Shown here: piece by piece, positions 1 to 9,806 of the stretch | Position numbering within the stretch: the first letter of the stretch is position 1 | Layout of the letters: every line of letters begins with the position of its first letter | DNA from: Clostridiales bacterium | GTDB taxonomy: Bacteria > Bacillota > Clostridia > Caldicoprobacterales > Xylanivirgaceae | Reading direction: 5' to 3' | NCBI GenBank assembly: GCA_012799205.1 | Contig: JAAZLT010000005.1 | Span: 1-43,243, forward strand | Length of the DNA: 43,243 nucleotides | Translations under genes and position numbers: made by a program | Notes under the pieces: model-generated | The model's input: the letters and a program-made list of their open reading frames with translations, nothing else | Told to the model about the DNA's origin: nothing | Database searches by the model: none

Positions 1-56
1 TCTGACATATTATAAAAGTCCATAGGTTGCTTTTTTACTCTATCTTCATTGTCCAT
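1..56 (-). CDS. 5' end of a truncated CDS (MDNEDRVKKQPMDFYNMS...), product unknown
   Basis: Open frame from ATG at 56 to the window edge on the minus strand; the only SD-like sequences upstream are weak or distant. Confidence 0.35.
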   Translation of the reverse strand, partial: MDNEDRVKKQPMDFYNMS

Positions 57-260
57 ATCAACACCTACTTTCTCCTTTAATTTTATCACAAAACAAGAAC
101 TAAAGAAACAGCTATTTACTACTTATAAAGTAGTTACTTTTTATACCCCATCTGGGATATGTACATCTATCTTGCATACCCATCCCTACTAATTCATCTA
201 ACTAACATACTCAACCCTAAAATTTCTCTAATTTCAGACTTGTTCCCTCAAACAACAAAA

Positions 261-331
261 ATAAGGGTTTTCAAGATTAGTTCGTCATACAAATGAACTC
301 TGCATTTTCACTAATACTTGAAAACCCTTAT
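261..331 (-). terminator. Long-armed inverted repeat, likely 3' terminator of the rlmD-like gene
   Basis: ATAAGGGTTTTCAAG (261-275) is a perfect inverted repeat of CTTGAAAACCCTTAT (317-331); inner ATTAGT/ACTAAT extends pairing; minus strand continues into TTTTTGTTGTTT. Confidence 0.6.
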
Positions 332-353
332 ATATCAATACTTTAGCTGCATT

Positions 354-1733
354 TTATTTTTCTTCTCTTGACATCAAACAAACCGTCTCGACATGCACAG
401 TAAATGGAAACATGTCCACTGGCTGTACCCTTTGTACCTCATAGCCATATTTCCTAAGAGGTCCTAAGTCCCTAGCTAGCGTTGCAGGGTTACAAGAAAC
501 ATATATAATCTTCTCAGGTTTTATATCTGCAATCGTCTCTAAAAGTTTTATATCGCATCCCTTTCTAGGCGGGTCTAGAACCACGACATCTGGAACTATA
601 CCATCCCTCATCATATCAATTGCCATATCCTCTGCTCTACCTAATATAAACTCTGCATTATCTACAGCATTTAACCTTGCATTTATTCTAGCGTCTTTCA
701 CAGCGTCCTCCACTATTTCAATCCCATACACCTTGCCGGCATATTTGGATAAAAACAAAGATATGGTACCTATACCACAATAAAGGTCAAATACTATCTC
801 TTTTCCCGATAAATCTGCATATTCGAGTACCTTATTATACAGTATTTCAGTCTGAACTGGATTCACTTGATAAAATGATAGAGGCGATATCCTAAACCTA
901 TATTTCCCTATGGTGTCCTCTATAAAATCTTTACCCCATAGGGTCCTATTGTCCTTTCCAAGTATGACATTGCCCTTTCTTGGGTTTATATTCTGAACTA
1001 TGCTCTTAATCCCCTCAATATTATATTTTAATTCAGAAACCAATTTATCCTGATGGGGTAGTTTCTCTCCATTAGTGACTATTACAGCCATTATTTCACC
1101 TGTATTAAATCCTATCTTTGTCACAACATGCCTTATAATTCCCCTATGGCACTTTTCATCATATACGGGTATTTTATATCTATCTATAAATTCTCGGATG
1201 ATAGCCATTATCCGATCGTTCACTTCATGCTGTATGAGGCAAACATCCATATCTACAATATCATGGCTGCGCCGCCTAAAAAAACCTATCTTTGCATTTT
1301 TACCATCTGATCCAATGGGAAACTGTGCCTTGTTTCTATACCTCATAGGATTTTTCATACCCATAGTTGGTTTGACATCTATATCCTCTATCTTGCCGAT
1401 TCGCACAAGAGCATTCTCTACTACCTTTCTTTTATACTTTAATTGATTATTATAATTCATATGCCAGAGCTGGCATCCACCACATCTATCGAAATACTCA
1501 CAAAAAGCTTTGGTACGCGCCGGCGACTTCCCTAAAATCTTCATTAGCCTAGCAAATCCATAGTTTTTGTTTATTTTAGTCACTTTAGCTTCTACGAGCT
1601 CCCCGGGTAATGCCCCTTCAATAAACAGGGTATATCCATCTACCCTTCCTATACCTTCACCTCTAGAGCCTAAGTCTTCTATATCCACTTCATATATTGT
1701 GTTTTTCTTGACTGGTATATCCCTTCTTGCCAT
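354..1733 (-). CDS. rlmD: 23S rRNA (uracil-5-)-methyltransferase, RlmD/RumA family
   Basis: N-terminal TRAM-like domain, Cys cluster CEYFDRCGGCQLWH, SAM motif FDLYCGIGTISLFLSKYA, DPPRKGCD and YVSCNPATLARDL motifs; ATG at 1733 preferred over TTG at 1736. Confidence 0.9.
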   Translation of the reverse strand: MARRDIPVKKNTIYEVDIEDLGSRGEGIGRVDGYTLFIEGALPGELVEAKVTKINKNYGFARLMKILGKSPARTKAFCEYFDRCGGCQLWHMNYNNQLKYKRKVVENALVRIGKIEDIDVKPTMGMKNPMRYRNKAQFPIGSDGKNAKIGFFRRRSHDIVDMDVCLIQHEVNDRIMAIIREFIDRYKIPVYDEKCHRGIIRHVVTKIGFNTGEIMAVIVTNGEKLPHQDKLVSELKYNIEGIKSIVQNINPRKGNVILGKDNRTLWGKDFIEDTIGKYRFRISPLSFYQVNPVQTEILYNKVLEYADLSGKEIVFDLYCGIGTISLFLSKYAGKVYGIEIVEDAVKDARINARLNAVDNAEFILGRAEDMAIDMMRDGIVPDVVVLDPPRKGCDIKLLETIADIKPEKIIYVSCNPATLARDLGPLRKYGYEVQRVQPVDMFPFTVHVETVCLMSREEK

Positions 1734-1814
1734 CAATACCTTTCCTCCGTATTCAAGTTATCTGAACAGTTTTATATTAAAATAGGGATGGCTTATGTAC
1801 CATCCCTGCACTTT

Positions 1815-2228
1815 TTATATACATTCCATGAATTTTTCATATATCATAGGACATTCTTTTTTTATATTTATAGGTTTTAAATTGCTATCTGTTATTGCCT
1901 GCACGGTGGATCCATGAGCCAGAAGCGCACCATCGACCTTTTTTCTTATCTCATATTCAAGAACCACTCTTGCACCTTTAAATTTAGTCATCATTGTGCT
2001 TATGATAAGCTCGTCATCATCCTTCGCAGGCATCTTATAATGGCAATGTGTCTCCACTACAGGCATCATATATCCCATCTCTTCCATTTCTCTATAAGAA
2101 AAGCCCATACCTCTCATAAACTCTGTCCTACCTATTTCAAAGTATACATAGTAATTTGAATGGTGTACTATACCCATCCTATCGGTTTCTTTATACCTTA
2201 CCCTTATGGTTGTATCTACCTTTCCCAT
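1815..2228 (-). CDS. Acyl-CoA thioesterase, YbgC/4-hydroxybenzoyl-CoA thioesterase family
   Basis: Hotdog signature VRYKETDRMGIVHHSNYYVYFEIGRTEFMR. Confidence 0.85.
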   Translation of the reverse strand: MGKVDTTIRVRYKETDRMGIVHHSNYYVYFEIGRTEFMRGMGFSYREMEEMGYMMPVVETHCHYKMPAKDDDELIISTMMTKFKGARVVLEYEIRKKVDGALLAHGSTVQAITDSNLKPINIKKECPMIYEKFMECI

Positions 2229-2240
2229 ATGCCTTCACTC

Positions 2241-3671
2241 CTAACTCACCACATGCACTTTTATAAGGTTGGTCCTTCCGCCTTCCCCTACAGGCAGCCC
2301 TGCAGTTATTATTACTGTATCTCCCTCTTTTATAAATCCACCCTCTTTTGCAATCTTTACAGATTTCTCAATCATCTCATCTGTACTTTCAATATTTGGC
2401 GATAAAATTGGCGATACTCCCCATACTAGTCCAAGTTTTCTACATACGCCACTTGATGTCGTAGTAGCAATGATTGGCGGTCCTGGCCTATACCTAGATA
2501 CCATTTTAGCCGTATAGCCCGATTTGGTTGGAGTAATAATTGCATTGGCACCTAATTCACTTGCAACGGCGCAGCTTGCATGACTAATAGCCTGGGTCGT
2601 TGTGGATATATCACTCATGCAATCATCAGAGAAACTTGCCCCATAATCTATATCATCCTCTACCTGCAGCGCTATCTTGACCATAGTATTAAAGGCCTCC
2701 AAAGGATACTTCCCCATTGCGGTTTCCCCCGAGAGCATTATAGCATCGCTACCATCATATATGGCATTGGCCACATCACTAGCCTCTGCTCTAGTTGGTC
2801 TAGGATTTCGCATCATGGAATCTAGCATCTGGGTGGCAGTTATTACTGGCTTACCTGCGAGTATACATTTTTGAATTATTCTCTTTTGCACTAAGGGAAC
2901 ATTTTCTATAGGGATTTCTACCCCTAAATCACCCCTAGCAATCATAATCCCATCCGCTGCTTGAATGATATCATCTATATTGTCTACTCCCAGCTGATTT
3001 TCTATCTTAGCGATTATATGTATATCTTCCCCGCCATGTTCTTTTAGAAAACCTCTTATAGATATTATATCATCTGCATCCTGTACAAAAGATGCAGCGA
3101 TATAATCCACATCCTTTTCAATTCCAAATATTATATCTGCCTTATCCTTCTCTGTAAGGTTAGGTAGATTAAGGGGTATACCAGGTATGTTTACCCCTTT
3201 ATGATCACTTAATATTCCGCCGTTTAATACTGTACAGTAAACCTCAGTGTCAAGAACTCTATCAACCACAAGTTCAACCAACCCATCATCTATAAGTATA
3301 TGAGTTCCCTCGCGAACATCGTCTACTATATCTTCATATGATACATGTGCACGCGTTTCATCACCTGTGAAAGGTTTGGTAGTCAGTATAAAGGTCTGCC
3401 CCTCCCCTATATAGACTCTCTCCTCCTTAAATTTACCTAGACGAATTTCAGCACCTTTTGTATCTAATAGTATAGCAACAGGTAATTCTTTCTTTTTTCT
3501 GATCTCTTTTACAAGGTCTATTCTAGCGGCATGTTCTTCATGATCTCCATGGGAAAAATTTAATCTAACTACATTAGCACCCATCTCAAGGAGCTTGGAC
3601 AATACATTGGGATCACCGCTTGCTGGACCTAGCGTACATACTATCTTTGTCTTTCTCATATGGTTTCCCAC
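2241..3671 (-). CDS. pyk: Pyruvate kinase
   Basis: RKTKIVCTLGPAS, VRLNFSHGDHEEH, IIAKIENQLGVDNID, MIARGDLGVEIP, GKPVITATQMLDSM motifs. Confidence 0.97.
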   Translation of the reverse strand: MGNHMRKTKIVCTLGPASGDPNVLSKLLEMGANVVRLNFSHGDHEEHAARIDLVKEIRKKKELPVAILLDTKGAEIRLGKFKEERVYIGEGQTFILTTKPFTGDETRAHVSYEDIVDDVREGTHILIDDGLVELVVDRVLDTEVYCTVLNGGILSDHKGVNIPGIPLNLPNLTEKDKADIIFGIEKDVDYIAASFVQDADDIISIRGFLKEHGGEDIHIIAKIENQLGVDNIDDIIQAADGIMIARGDLGVEIPIENVPLVQKRIIQKCILAGKPVITATQMLDSMMRNPRPTRAEASDVANAIYDGSDAIMLSGETAMGKYPLEAFNTMVKIALQVEDDIDYGASFSDDCMSDISTTTQAISHASCAVASELGANAIITPTKSGYTAKMVSRYRPGPPIIATTTSSGVCRKLGLVWGVSPILSPNIESTDEMIEKSVKIAKEGGFIKEGDTVIITAGLPVGEGGRTNLIKVHVVS

Positions 3672-3688
3672 CTAATATATTATTCCAA

Positions 3689-4666
3689 TCATATAGATAA
3701 TATCTTGGACAACTCATATAATTCCATATCAAATTTTTTCTCTATACTTAGAGCTTCCTCTATATCCTTATCTATAATCTTATTATCTACCAAACAAACC
3801 ACTCTATTCCCAATGCCCTTGCTGAGTAAATCTACTGCATGAGCACCCATGCGACTGGCTAATATCCTATCAAACATAGATGGGTTACCGCCCCTTTGAA
3901 TATGTCCTAATATAGTGGCCCTTGTTTCAATACCGGTCTTTGCCTCTATCTTTTCACTCAGCCTCTCCGCTCTATTTGATTTATCAGCATGTCCAACACC
4001 TTCTGCTAGAAGGATTATATGTGATAGTTTGCCTCTTTCCTTACCATCGTTAAGATCTGCGCATATCTCATCTATATCAAATGGGAGCTCTGGTACTATT
4101 ATATTCTCAGCCCCACCAGCAACCCCTGCATATAGGGCAATATCTCCGGCATCCCTTCCCATTACCTCTACTATATTGGCCCTTCCATGGGATGTAATAG
4201 TATCTCTTATCTTATTAATTGCATCTAAAGCAGTATTTACAGCAGTATCAAATCCTATAGAAAAGTCAGTACATCCTATATCGTTATCTATTGTGGCAGG
4301 TATACCTACTGCCGGTACTCCAAGCCTTGATAGATCTTTAGCCCCGCGAAAAGACCCATCCCCGCCTATTATTACAACTCCTTCTATTTCATAGTTTTCA
4401 ATTACCTCTAGAGCCATTTTAAGACCCTCTTCGGAGTTGAATTGATCGCATCTAGCTGTTCTTAGTATAGTGCCGCCACGGTGCACTATATCACCTACTG
4501 ATGCCACATCCATCTCTTGGAACTCACTATGGATAAGCCCATTAAAGCCTAGTTTTACTCCAAATATTTTGATATTATTGTATATAGCAGTTCTCACTAC
4601 TGCCCTTATGGCAGCATTCATTCCTGGTGCGTCCCCACCACTAGTTATTACAGCGATTCTTTCCAT
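3689..4666 (-). CDS. pfkA: ATP-dependent 6-phosphofructokinase
   Basis: [50 protein letters not shown] motifs. Confidence 0.97.
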   Translation of the reverse strand: MERIAVITSGGDAPGMNAAIRAVVRTAIYNNIKIFGVKLGFNGLIHSEFQEMDVASVGDIVHRGGTILRTARCDQFNSEEGLKMALEVIENYEIEGVVIIGGDGSFRGAKDLSRLGVPAVGIPATIDNDIGCTDFSIGFDTAVNTALDAINKIRDTITSHGRANIVEVMGRDAGDIALYAGVAGGAENIIVPELPFDIDEICADLNDGKERGKLSHIILLAEGVGHADKSNRAERLSEKIEAKTGIETRATILGHIQRGGNPSMFDRILASRMGAHAVDLLSKGIGNRVVCLVDNKIIDKDIEEALSIEKKFDMELYELSKILSI

Positions 4667-4690
4667 ATTTGTTGCCTCCCCATATATAAA

Positions 4691-4936
4691 TTAATTATTG
4701 TCTTCTTGGTGAGATAGTAGGTCGCCAAATTTAGTTAAAATCCTAGCCTTGCCCCTTATCTTCATAGCTGAAGTATTTTGGGTAAATTGCGCTACCATTA
4801 CTTCTCCCTTGTCAAGCTTTTCCGTATGATGAAATCTAGTATCGGCACCCCTTGTCATTCCTATAATACTAACACCATCTTCTAAGGCCTGTATACAGAT
4901 ATATTCACCTTGTACAGATTTGTTTTGAATCTCCAT
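4691..4936 (-). CDS. mtrB: trp RNA-binding attenuation protein (TRAP/MtrB)
   Basis: EDGVSIIGMTRGADTRFHHTEKLDKGEVMVAQFTQNTSAMKIRGKA closely matches the Bacillus TRAP core; good SD (GGAGGG) upstream of ATG. Confidence 0.9.
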   Translation of the reverse strand: MEIQNKSVQGEYICIQALEDGVSIIGMTRGADTRFHHTEKLDKGEVMVAQFTQNTSAMKIRGKARILTKFGDLLSHQEDNN

Positions 4937-4984
4937 GTCTTTCCCTCCAATAAAGATTTCACCGTATTTTATGGATTTATTTAT

Positions 4985-5013
4985 ATTATATCATTACTTA
5001 AGAGGATATTCTA
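4985..5013 (-). promoter_or_regulatory. Candidate sigma-A promoter (extended -10) for mtrB-pfkA-pyk
   Basis: TGATATAAT on the minus strand (TATAAT at 4985-4990); -35 is weak (TAGAAT). Confidence 0.4.
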
Positions 5014-5027
5014 TAATTTCATTATAT

Positions 5028-8000
5028 TTACTCAACTATCTTTACTGACTGCTCGCCCAAAAGTCTGTGAAGTTCTTTCAATGGCATAGTATCCTCTCGC
5101 ACCCACATCCTTCTATCTGCTAAATAACTCTCACCCGTCTCTTCCATATATAGATATACAGGTATATCGCCCCCATGTTCCTGGAGGATTGGGCATATTT
5201 GCTCCTTTATATTTATATCCCTTCCCTTAGAGATCTTAAGATAAAGTCTTTTATTTAATGTCTTTGTCAAAGGTGTTATCTTATCGGCTAGTATTTTTGG
5301 CTCTTCCTCTTCACGCATACTCACTCTGCCTTCCACTATTACAGTATTGTCTATATCTAATATCTTATTATACCTTTGATATACGATTGGGAACACTATA
5401 ATCTCTACAATACCGTATAGATCTTCTAATGTAACAAATGCCATTATATCATTTTTTTTAGTGGCCATTATCTTCCTATCAACTACTATACCGCCTACCT
5501 TTATACGCCCCCCATCCCTAAGGCCTTTAGCTCCAACCTTTGCTTCTAAGGGTTGTTCGTTCAGCTCTCTAAGCTCTAAAGTGGTATTTAATCTATTTAG
5601 TATAGACTTATATTCATCTAAGGGATGCCCACTTATATAGACACCTGTCATCTCCTTTTCCATAGATAACATAATCTCTTGGGAAAACTCATCTATATCG
5701 GGCAGTGTATCTTTCACTAGCATATCCCTATTATCTCCAACCATGCTTTCAAATAGGGATACTTGTCCCTTAATATTTCGCCTCTTATCTTGATGGACAC
5801 TATCGAGTATTCGATCATATACGCCCATAAGCTGTGACCTATATACCCCTATGGAGTCAAATGCCCCACATTTTATAAGGCTTTCTACCATTCTCTTGTT
5901 TAGATTTTTAGAGTCCACTCTATTACAAAAATCTGAGAAAGATACAAACCTACCTCCATTTCTTCTGGCCTCTATCATAGCCTCTATGGCAGACCTGCCT
6001 ACATTTTTTACAGCCGATAGACCAAAACGTATCTTGCCGTCTATAACTGTAAACTTGGAAAATCCCTCATTTACATCTGGTGGTAGTACATCTATTCCCT
6101 TTTTGCGGCAATATTGTATATAGCTGGCGACTTTGCTGCTATTATCCATTACACTCGTCATGAGAGCTGCCATAAATTCCACCGGATAATGGTATTTTAA
6201 CCATGCTGTTCTATATGCAATTAATGCATATGCTGCGGCGTGGGATTTATTGAAAGCATATTTGGCAAATTCCATCATCTCATCAAATATCTCTATTGCT
6301 TTCTCCTCTGATACGCCTTTACTAAGCGCACCGGATATAATTGTCTTTCCTTTTTCATCTTTCTGTCCATATATAAAATTATGTCTTTCCTTTTCCATTA
6401 CATCTATCTTTTTGTCTGCCATGGCACGTCTTACCAGATCGGATCGGCCCAGGGAATAGCCGCCAATATCTCTCACAATCTGCATGACCTGCTCCTGATA
6501 TACCATGCATCCATAGGTCACCTCTAATATAGGTGCCAACACTTCATCTGTGTAATTTATCTTCTCTGGATGGTTTTTATTATCCAAATACCTTGGGATC
6601 TGATCCATTGGCCCAGGCCTATATAAGGATATCCCCGCTATTATATCTTCAAATGCTCTAGGCTTTAGCTCCTTCATAAACTGTTTCATTCCGGAGTTTT
6701 CTAGTTGAAATACCCCTTCCGTATCACCCTTACCTAGCATCTTATATACATTTTCATCATCTAAAGGTATATTAGCTATATCGAGCTTGTTTTTTGTACT
6801 ATCCTCTATAAGTTCCAGTGTATCCCTTATAACAGTCAATGTTCTAAGGCCTAAAAAATCCATCTTAAGCAGCCCTAAATCCTCCAGATCTCCCATAGCA
6901 AATTGGGTAGTTATAGTATCGTCGTTTTTTTGGAGGGGCACATGATCTACCACAGGGTCTTTAGATATAACAACACCTGCAGCATGGGTAGATGCATGTC
7001 TTGGAAGGCCTTCAAGTTTTTTTGAAGTGTCTATTAGTGTCTTTACATTTGGATCATTTTCGTATAAGACATTAAGCTCTTTGTTTAACTTTAAAGCTCT
7101 ATCTATGGTCATTCCGATCTCAAAGGGTATCATCTTGGCTATCCTATCTACCTCACCATAGGGCATATCTAAAGCCCTTCCTACATCCCTTATAGCACCC
7201 CTTGCTGCCATAGTTCCAAATGTTATTATTTGGGCAACCCTATCCTCACCGTATTTCTCTACAACATAGTCTATTACCTCTTGACGCCTTTCAAAGCAAA
7301 AATCTACATCTATATCTGGCATACTAATTCTCTCAGGATTTAGAAATCTCTCAAATAAAAGATCATATTCTAGTGGGTCAATCTGTGTTATATCTAATAC
7401 ATAAGATACAATGCTTCCCGCTGCACTACCTCTTCCGGGCCCAACTATAATGCCGTTTTCTCTTGCATATTTTATAAAATCCCAAACAATCAAGAAATAA
7501 TCTACATATCCCATGCCATCTATGACATTGAGTTCATATTCTAACCGCTCCAATATATTTTTATCTATATTCTGATATTTCTTTCTCATACCCTTTATAC
7601 ATTGTTGTTTTAGATACTCATATGGGGTAAGATTTTCCGGCACATCAAATTTAGGTAGGTGGGCCGTTTCAAAATCAAAGTCTACCCTGCATCTTCTAGC
7701 AATATCTAAAGTATTTTTTAGGGCATCAGGATATTCATGAAATATTCTTTCCATTTCCTCCTGAGATTTGAGATAAAACTCTCTAGTCTCAAAGCTCATT
7801 CTATCCTCATCATCTACTGTTTTGCCTGTCTGTATACATAGCAATATATCATGGGCCTCTGCATCTTCCCTATTTACATAATGGACATCGTTAGTTGCCA
7901 CAAGTGGAATCCCCGTCTCTTGACTGAGCCTTACAAGTTGTTTATTTACCCTGCGTTGTTCCTTCATGCCATGATCTTGAAGCTCTAGATAAAAGTTACC

Positions 8001-8504
8001 TTGCCCCAGTATATTATTTAGGCGAATTGCAAGCCTTTTAGCCTCACCATAATTGCCCTTTATTATTTTTGAAGGTATATCTCCAGCAATACAACCACTT
8101 AGAGCTATAAGTCCCTGGCTATGTTTTTCCAATAGGTCATAATCTATTCGCGGCTTATAATAAAAACCTTCTATAAACCCCTGGGTTACTAATTTTATAA
8201 GGTTTTTATAGCCAGTTTGGTTTTTAGCCAGTAATACTAAATGGGCATAGTCACCGTTTGTCCTTGCTAGTTTATCATGCATAGAATTTGGGGCTATATA
8301 GACTTCGCATCCAATAATAGGGTGAATATTACGTTTTTTAGCCTCTTTATAAAAATCTACCACTCCATACATTACCCCATGATCTGTTATAGCGATACTA
8401 GACATGCCCAAATCGCTACATCTATCTAAAAGGTCTCCTATACGCCCCGCTCCGTCTAATAGGCTATATTCAGTATGAACATGCAGATGTACAAAGTCCC
8501 TCAT
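5028..8504 (-). CDS. dnaE: DNA polymerase III alpha subunit, DnaE type
   Basis: N-terminal PHP domain (FVHLHVHTEYSLLDG), VGPGRGSAAGSIVSYVL, MPDIDVDFCFERR, C-terminal OB-like region. Confidence 0.96.
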   Translation of the reverse strand: MRDFVHLHVHTEYSLLDGAGRIGDLLDRCSDLGMSSIAITDHGVMYGVVDFYKEAKKRNIHPIIGCEVYIAPNSMHDKLARTNGDYAHLVLLAKNQTGYKNLIKLVTQGFIEGFYYKPRIDYDLLEKHSQGLIALSGCIAGDIPSKIIKGNYGEAKRLAIRLNNILGQGNFYLELQDHGMKEQRRVNKQLVRLSQETGIPLVATNDVHYVNREDAEAHDILLCIQTGKTVDDEDRMSFETREFYLKSQEEMERIFHEYPDALKNTLDIARRCRVDFDFETAHLPKFDVPENLTPYEYLKQQCIKGMRKKYQNIDKNILERLEYELNVIDGMGYVDYFLIVWDFIKYARENGIIVGPGRGSAAGSIVSYVLDITQIDPLEYDLLFERFLNPERISMPDIDVDFCFERRQEVIDYVVEKYGEDRVAQIITFGTMAARGAIRDVGRALDMPYGEVDRIAKMIPFEIGMTIDRALKLNKELNVLYENDPNVKTLIDTSKKLEGLPRHASTHAAGVVISKDPVVDHVPLQKNDDTITTQFAMGDLEDLGLLKMDFLGLRTLTVIRDTLELIEDSTKNKLDIANIPLDDENVYKMLGKGDTEGVFQLENSGMKQFMKELKPRAFEDIIAGISLYRPGPMDQIPRYLDNKNHPEKINYTDEVLAPILEVTYGCMVYQEQVMQIVRDIGGYSLGRSDLVRRAMADKKIDVMEKERHNFIYGQKDEKGKTIISGALSKGVSEEKAIEIFDEMMEFAKYAFNKSHAAAYALIAYRTAWLKYHYPVEFMAALMTSVMDNSSKVASYIQYCRKKGIDVLPPDVNEGFSKFTVIDGKIRFGLSAVKNVGRSAIEAMIEARRNGGRFVSFSDFCNRVDSKNLNKRMVESLIKCGAFDSIGVYRSQLMGVYDRILDSVHQDKRRNIKGQVSLFESMVGDNRDMLVKDTLPDIDEFSQEIMLSMEKEMTGVYISGHPLDEYKSILNRLNTTLELRELNEQPLEAKVGAKGLRDGGRIKVGGIVVDRKIMATKKNDIMAFVTLEDLYGIVEIIVFPIVYQRYNKILDIDNTVIVEGRVSMREEEEPKILADKITPLTKTLNKRLYLKISKGRDINIKEQICPILQEHGGDIPVYLYMEETGESYLADRRMWVREDTMPLKELHRLLGEQSVKIVE

Positions 8505-8534
8505 CTTACTACCTCACTTCCTCTTATGCAAAAA

Positions 8535-8810
8535 TCACGTTCCTATCATCTCGTTTAAATCAAATTTGATAAGCTTTGTCATAGCTTCCATAGCCTCTAC
8601 CTCATCATATCCATCTATTTTTAGAATTATCTTATCACCAGAAGCTATATTAAGAGACATTACTCCCATAACACTTTTTGCGTCAATCTCCCTATCTCCT
8701 TTTTGGATTAATATCCTAGAAGAAAACTTGCTAGCTACTTGAACAAATAGAGCAGCTGGCCGAGCATGTATACCAGATTCATAATCTACAATCAATTCAG
8801 CTTCAACCAT
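8535..8810 (-). CDS. HPr family phosphocarrier protein
   Basis: GIHARPAALFVQ (His15 present) and AKSVMGVMSL (regulatory Ser46 present); immediately follows whiA. Confidence 0.92.
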   Translation of the reverse strand: MVEAELIVDYESGIHARPAALFVQVASKFSSRILIQKGDREIDAKSVMGVMSLNIASGDKIILKIDGYDEVEAMEAMTKLIKFDLNEMIGT

Positions 8811-9773
8811 TTATACCTCCCCCTTTTCCTCCCTTAAATCCTTAGCCAGTTTTTCAAGTTTTCTAAGTCTATGGTTCACCCCTGATTTGCCTATAGGTGG
8901 ATCTAATAGCTCACCTAGTTCCCTCAGACTTGCATCAGGATAATGCAGCCTGTATTGCGCTATCTCCCTCAAAGATGGCGATAGGTTTTTATAACCTAAA
9001 ACCTCATCTATATATTTTATGTTTTCAATTTGCCGCATAGAAGCATTAATCGTCTTTGCAAGATTTGCAGTTTCGCAGTTTACTATGCGATTTATATTAT
9101 TCCTCACATCTTTATATACACGGATGTTCTCAAAATCTAATAGGGCGGAGTGGGCTCCCATCATATTGAGAAGTGTTACAATATGCTCTCCCTCTTTCAT
9201 ATACACAACATATGTATTTTTCCGTTCGATTGTTTTGCTTTGCAATCCAAGAGAATTGATAAGAGCGCAAAGTTCTTGACCATAGTATTTTCTATGGGTG
9301 ACAAATTCCAAATGATACATCTTCTCAGGGTCTGACATAGACCCGCTACCTAAGAAGGCCCCCCTTAAATAGGCCATCTTAAAGTCTCTATTGTGGACTA
9401 ATTGCCTATGAATCCCTCTATATAGATCTACATTACCCTCATGGTCTGTACTTATACTATGGGTGTCTAGGAGTATTTGCTTAGTGTCTTTTGAACTTGG
9501 TACAATTAAAAGATAGTTGTTATTCTTTCGCAGACGAATATTCTTTCTAACCGCAATCTCTGCATTTATATTATACAGTTTCTTAATAAGTGCAAATATT
9601 TTCCTTGCTAAAGGTGCATTTTCTGTGGATAGTTTTAGACTATATTTGCCTAGCCCGGAAATTTGTATTATGCCACTTGAATGTATTATGCCCGCTAGTT
9701 CAGCTACCATAACGTCCTTTTTATCCGTAGATATCCTACACAGCTCACTTTTTGTTCTATAAGAAAAAGACAA
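8811..9773 (-). CDS. whiA: DNA-binding protein WhiA (sporulation/cell-division regulator family)
   Basis: LAGLIDADG-like N-terminal region, C-terminal HTH SLREIAQYRLHYPDASLRELGELLDPPIGKSGVNHRLRKL. Confidence 0.93.
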   Translation of the reverse strand: MSFSYRTKSELCRISTDKKDVMVAELAGIIHSSGIIQISGLGKYSLKLSTENAPLARKIFALIKKLYNINAEIAVRKNIRLRKNNNYLLIVPSSKDTKQILLDTHSISTDHEGNVDLYRGIHRQLVHNRDFKMAYLRGAFLGSGSMSDPEKMYHLEFVTHRKYYGQELCALINSLGLQSKTIERKNTYVVYMKEGEHIVTLLNMMGAHSALLDFENIRVYKDVRNNINRIVNCETANLAKTINASMRQIENIKYIDEVLGYKNLSPSLREIAQYRLHYPDASLRELGELLDPPIGKSGVNHRLRKLEKLAKDLREEKGEV

Positions 9774-9806
9774 CTAAAGACACCTCCATATTCTAAGTCC
9801 TCTTTT

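Noticed and set aside
5028-8504. Possible frameshift or intein in dnaE
   Set aside because: The ORF is continuous and all expected motifs are present without an insertion
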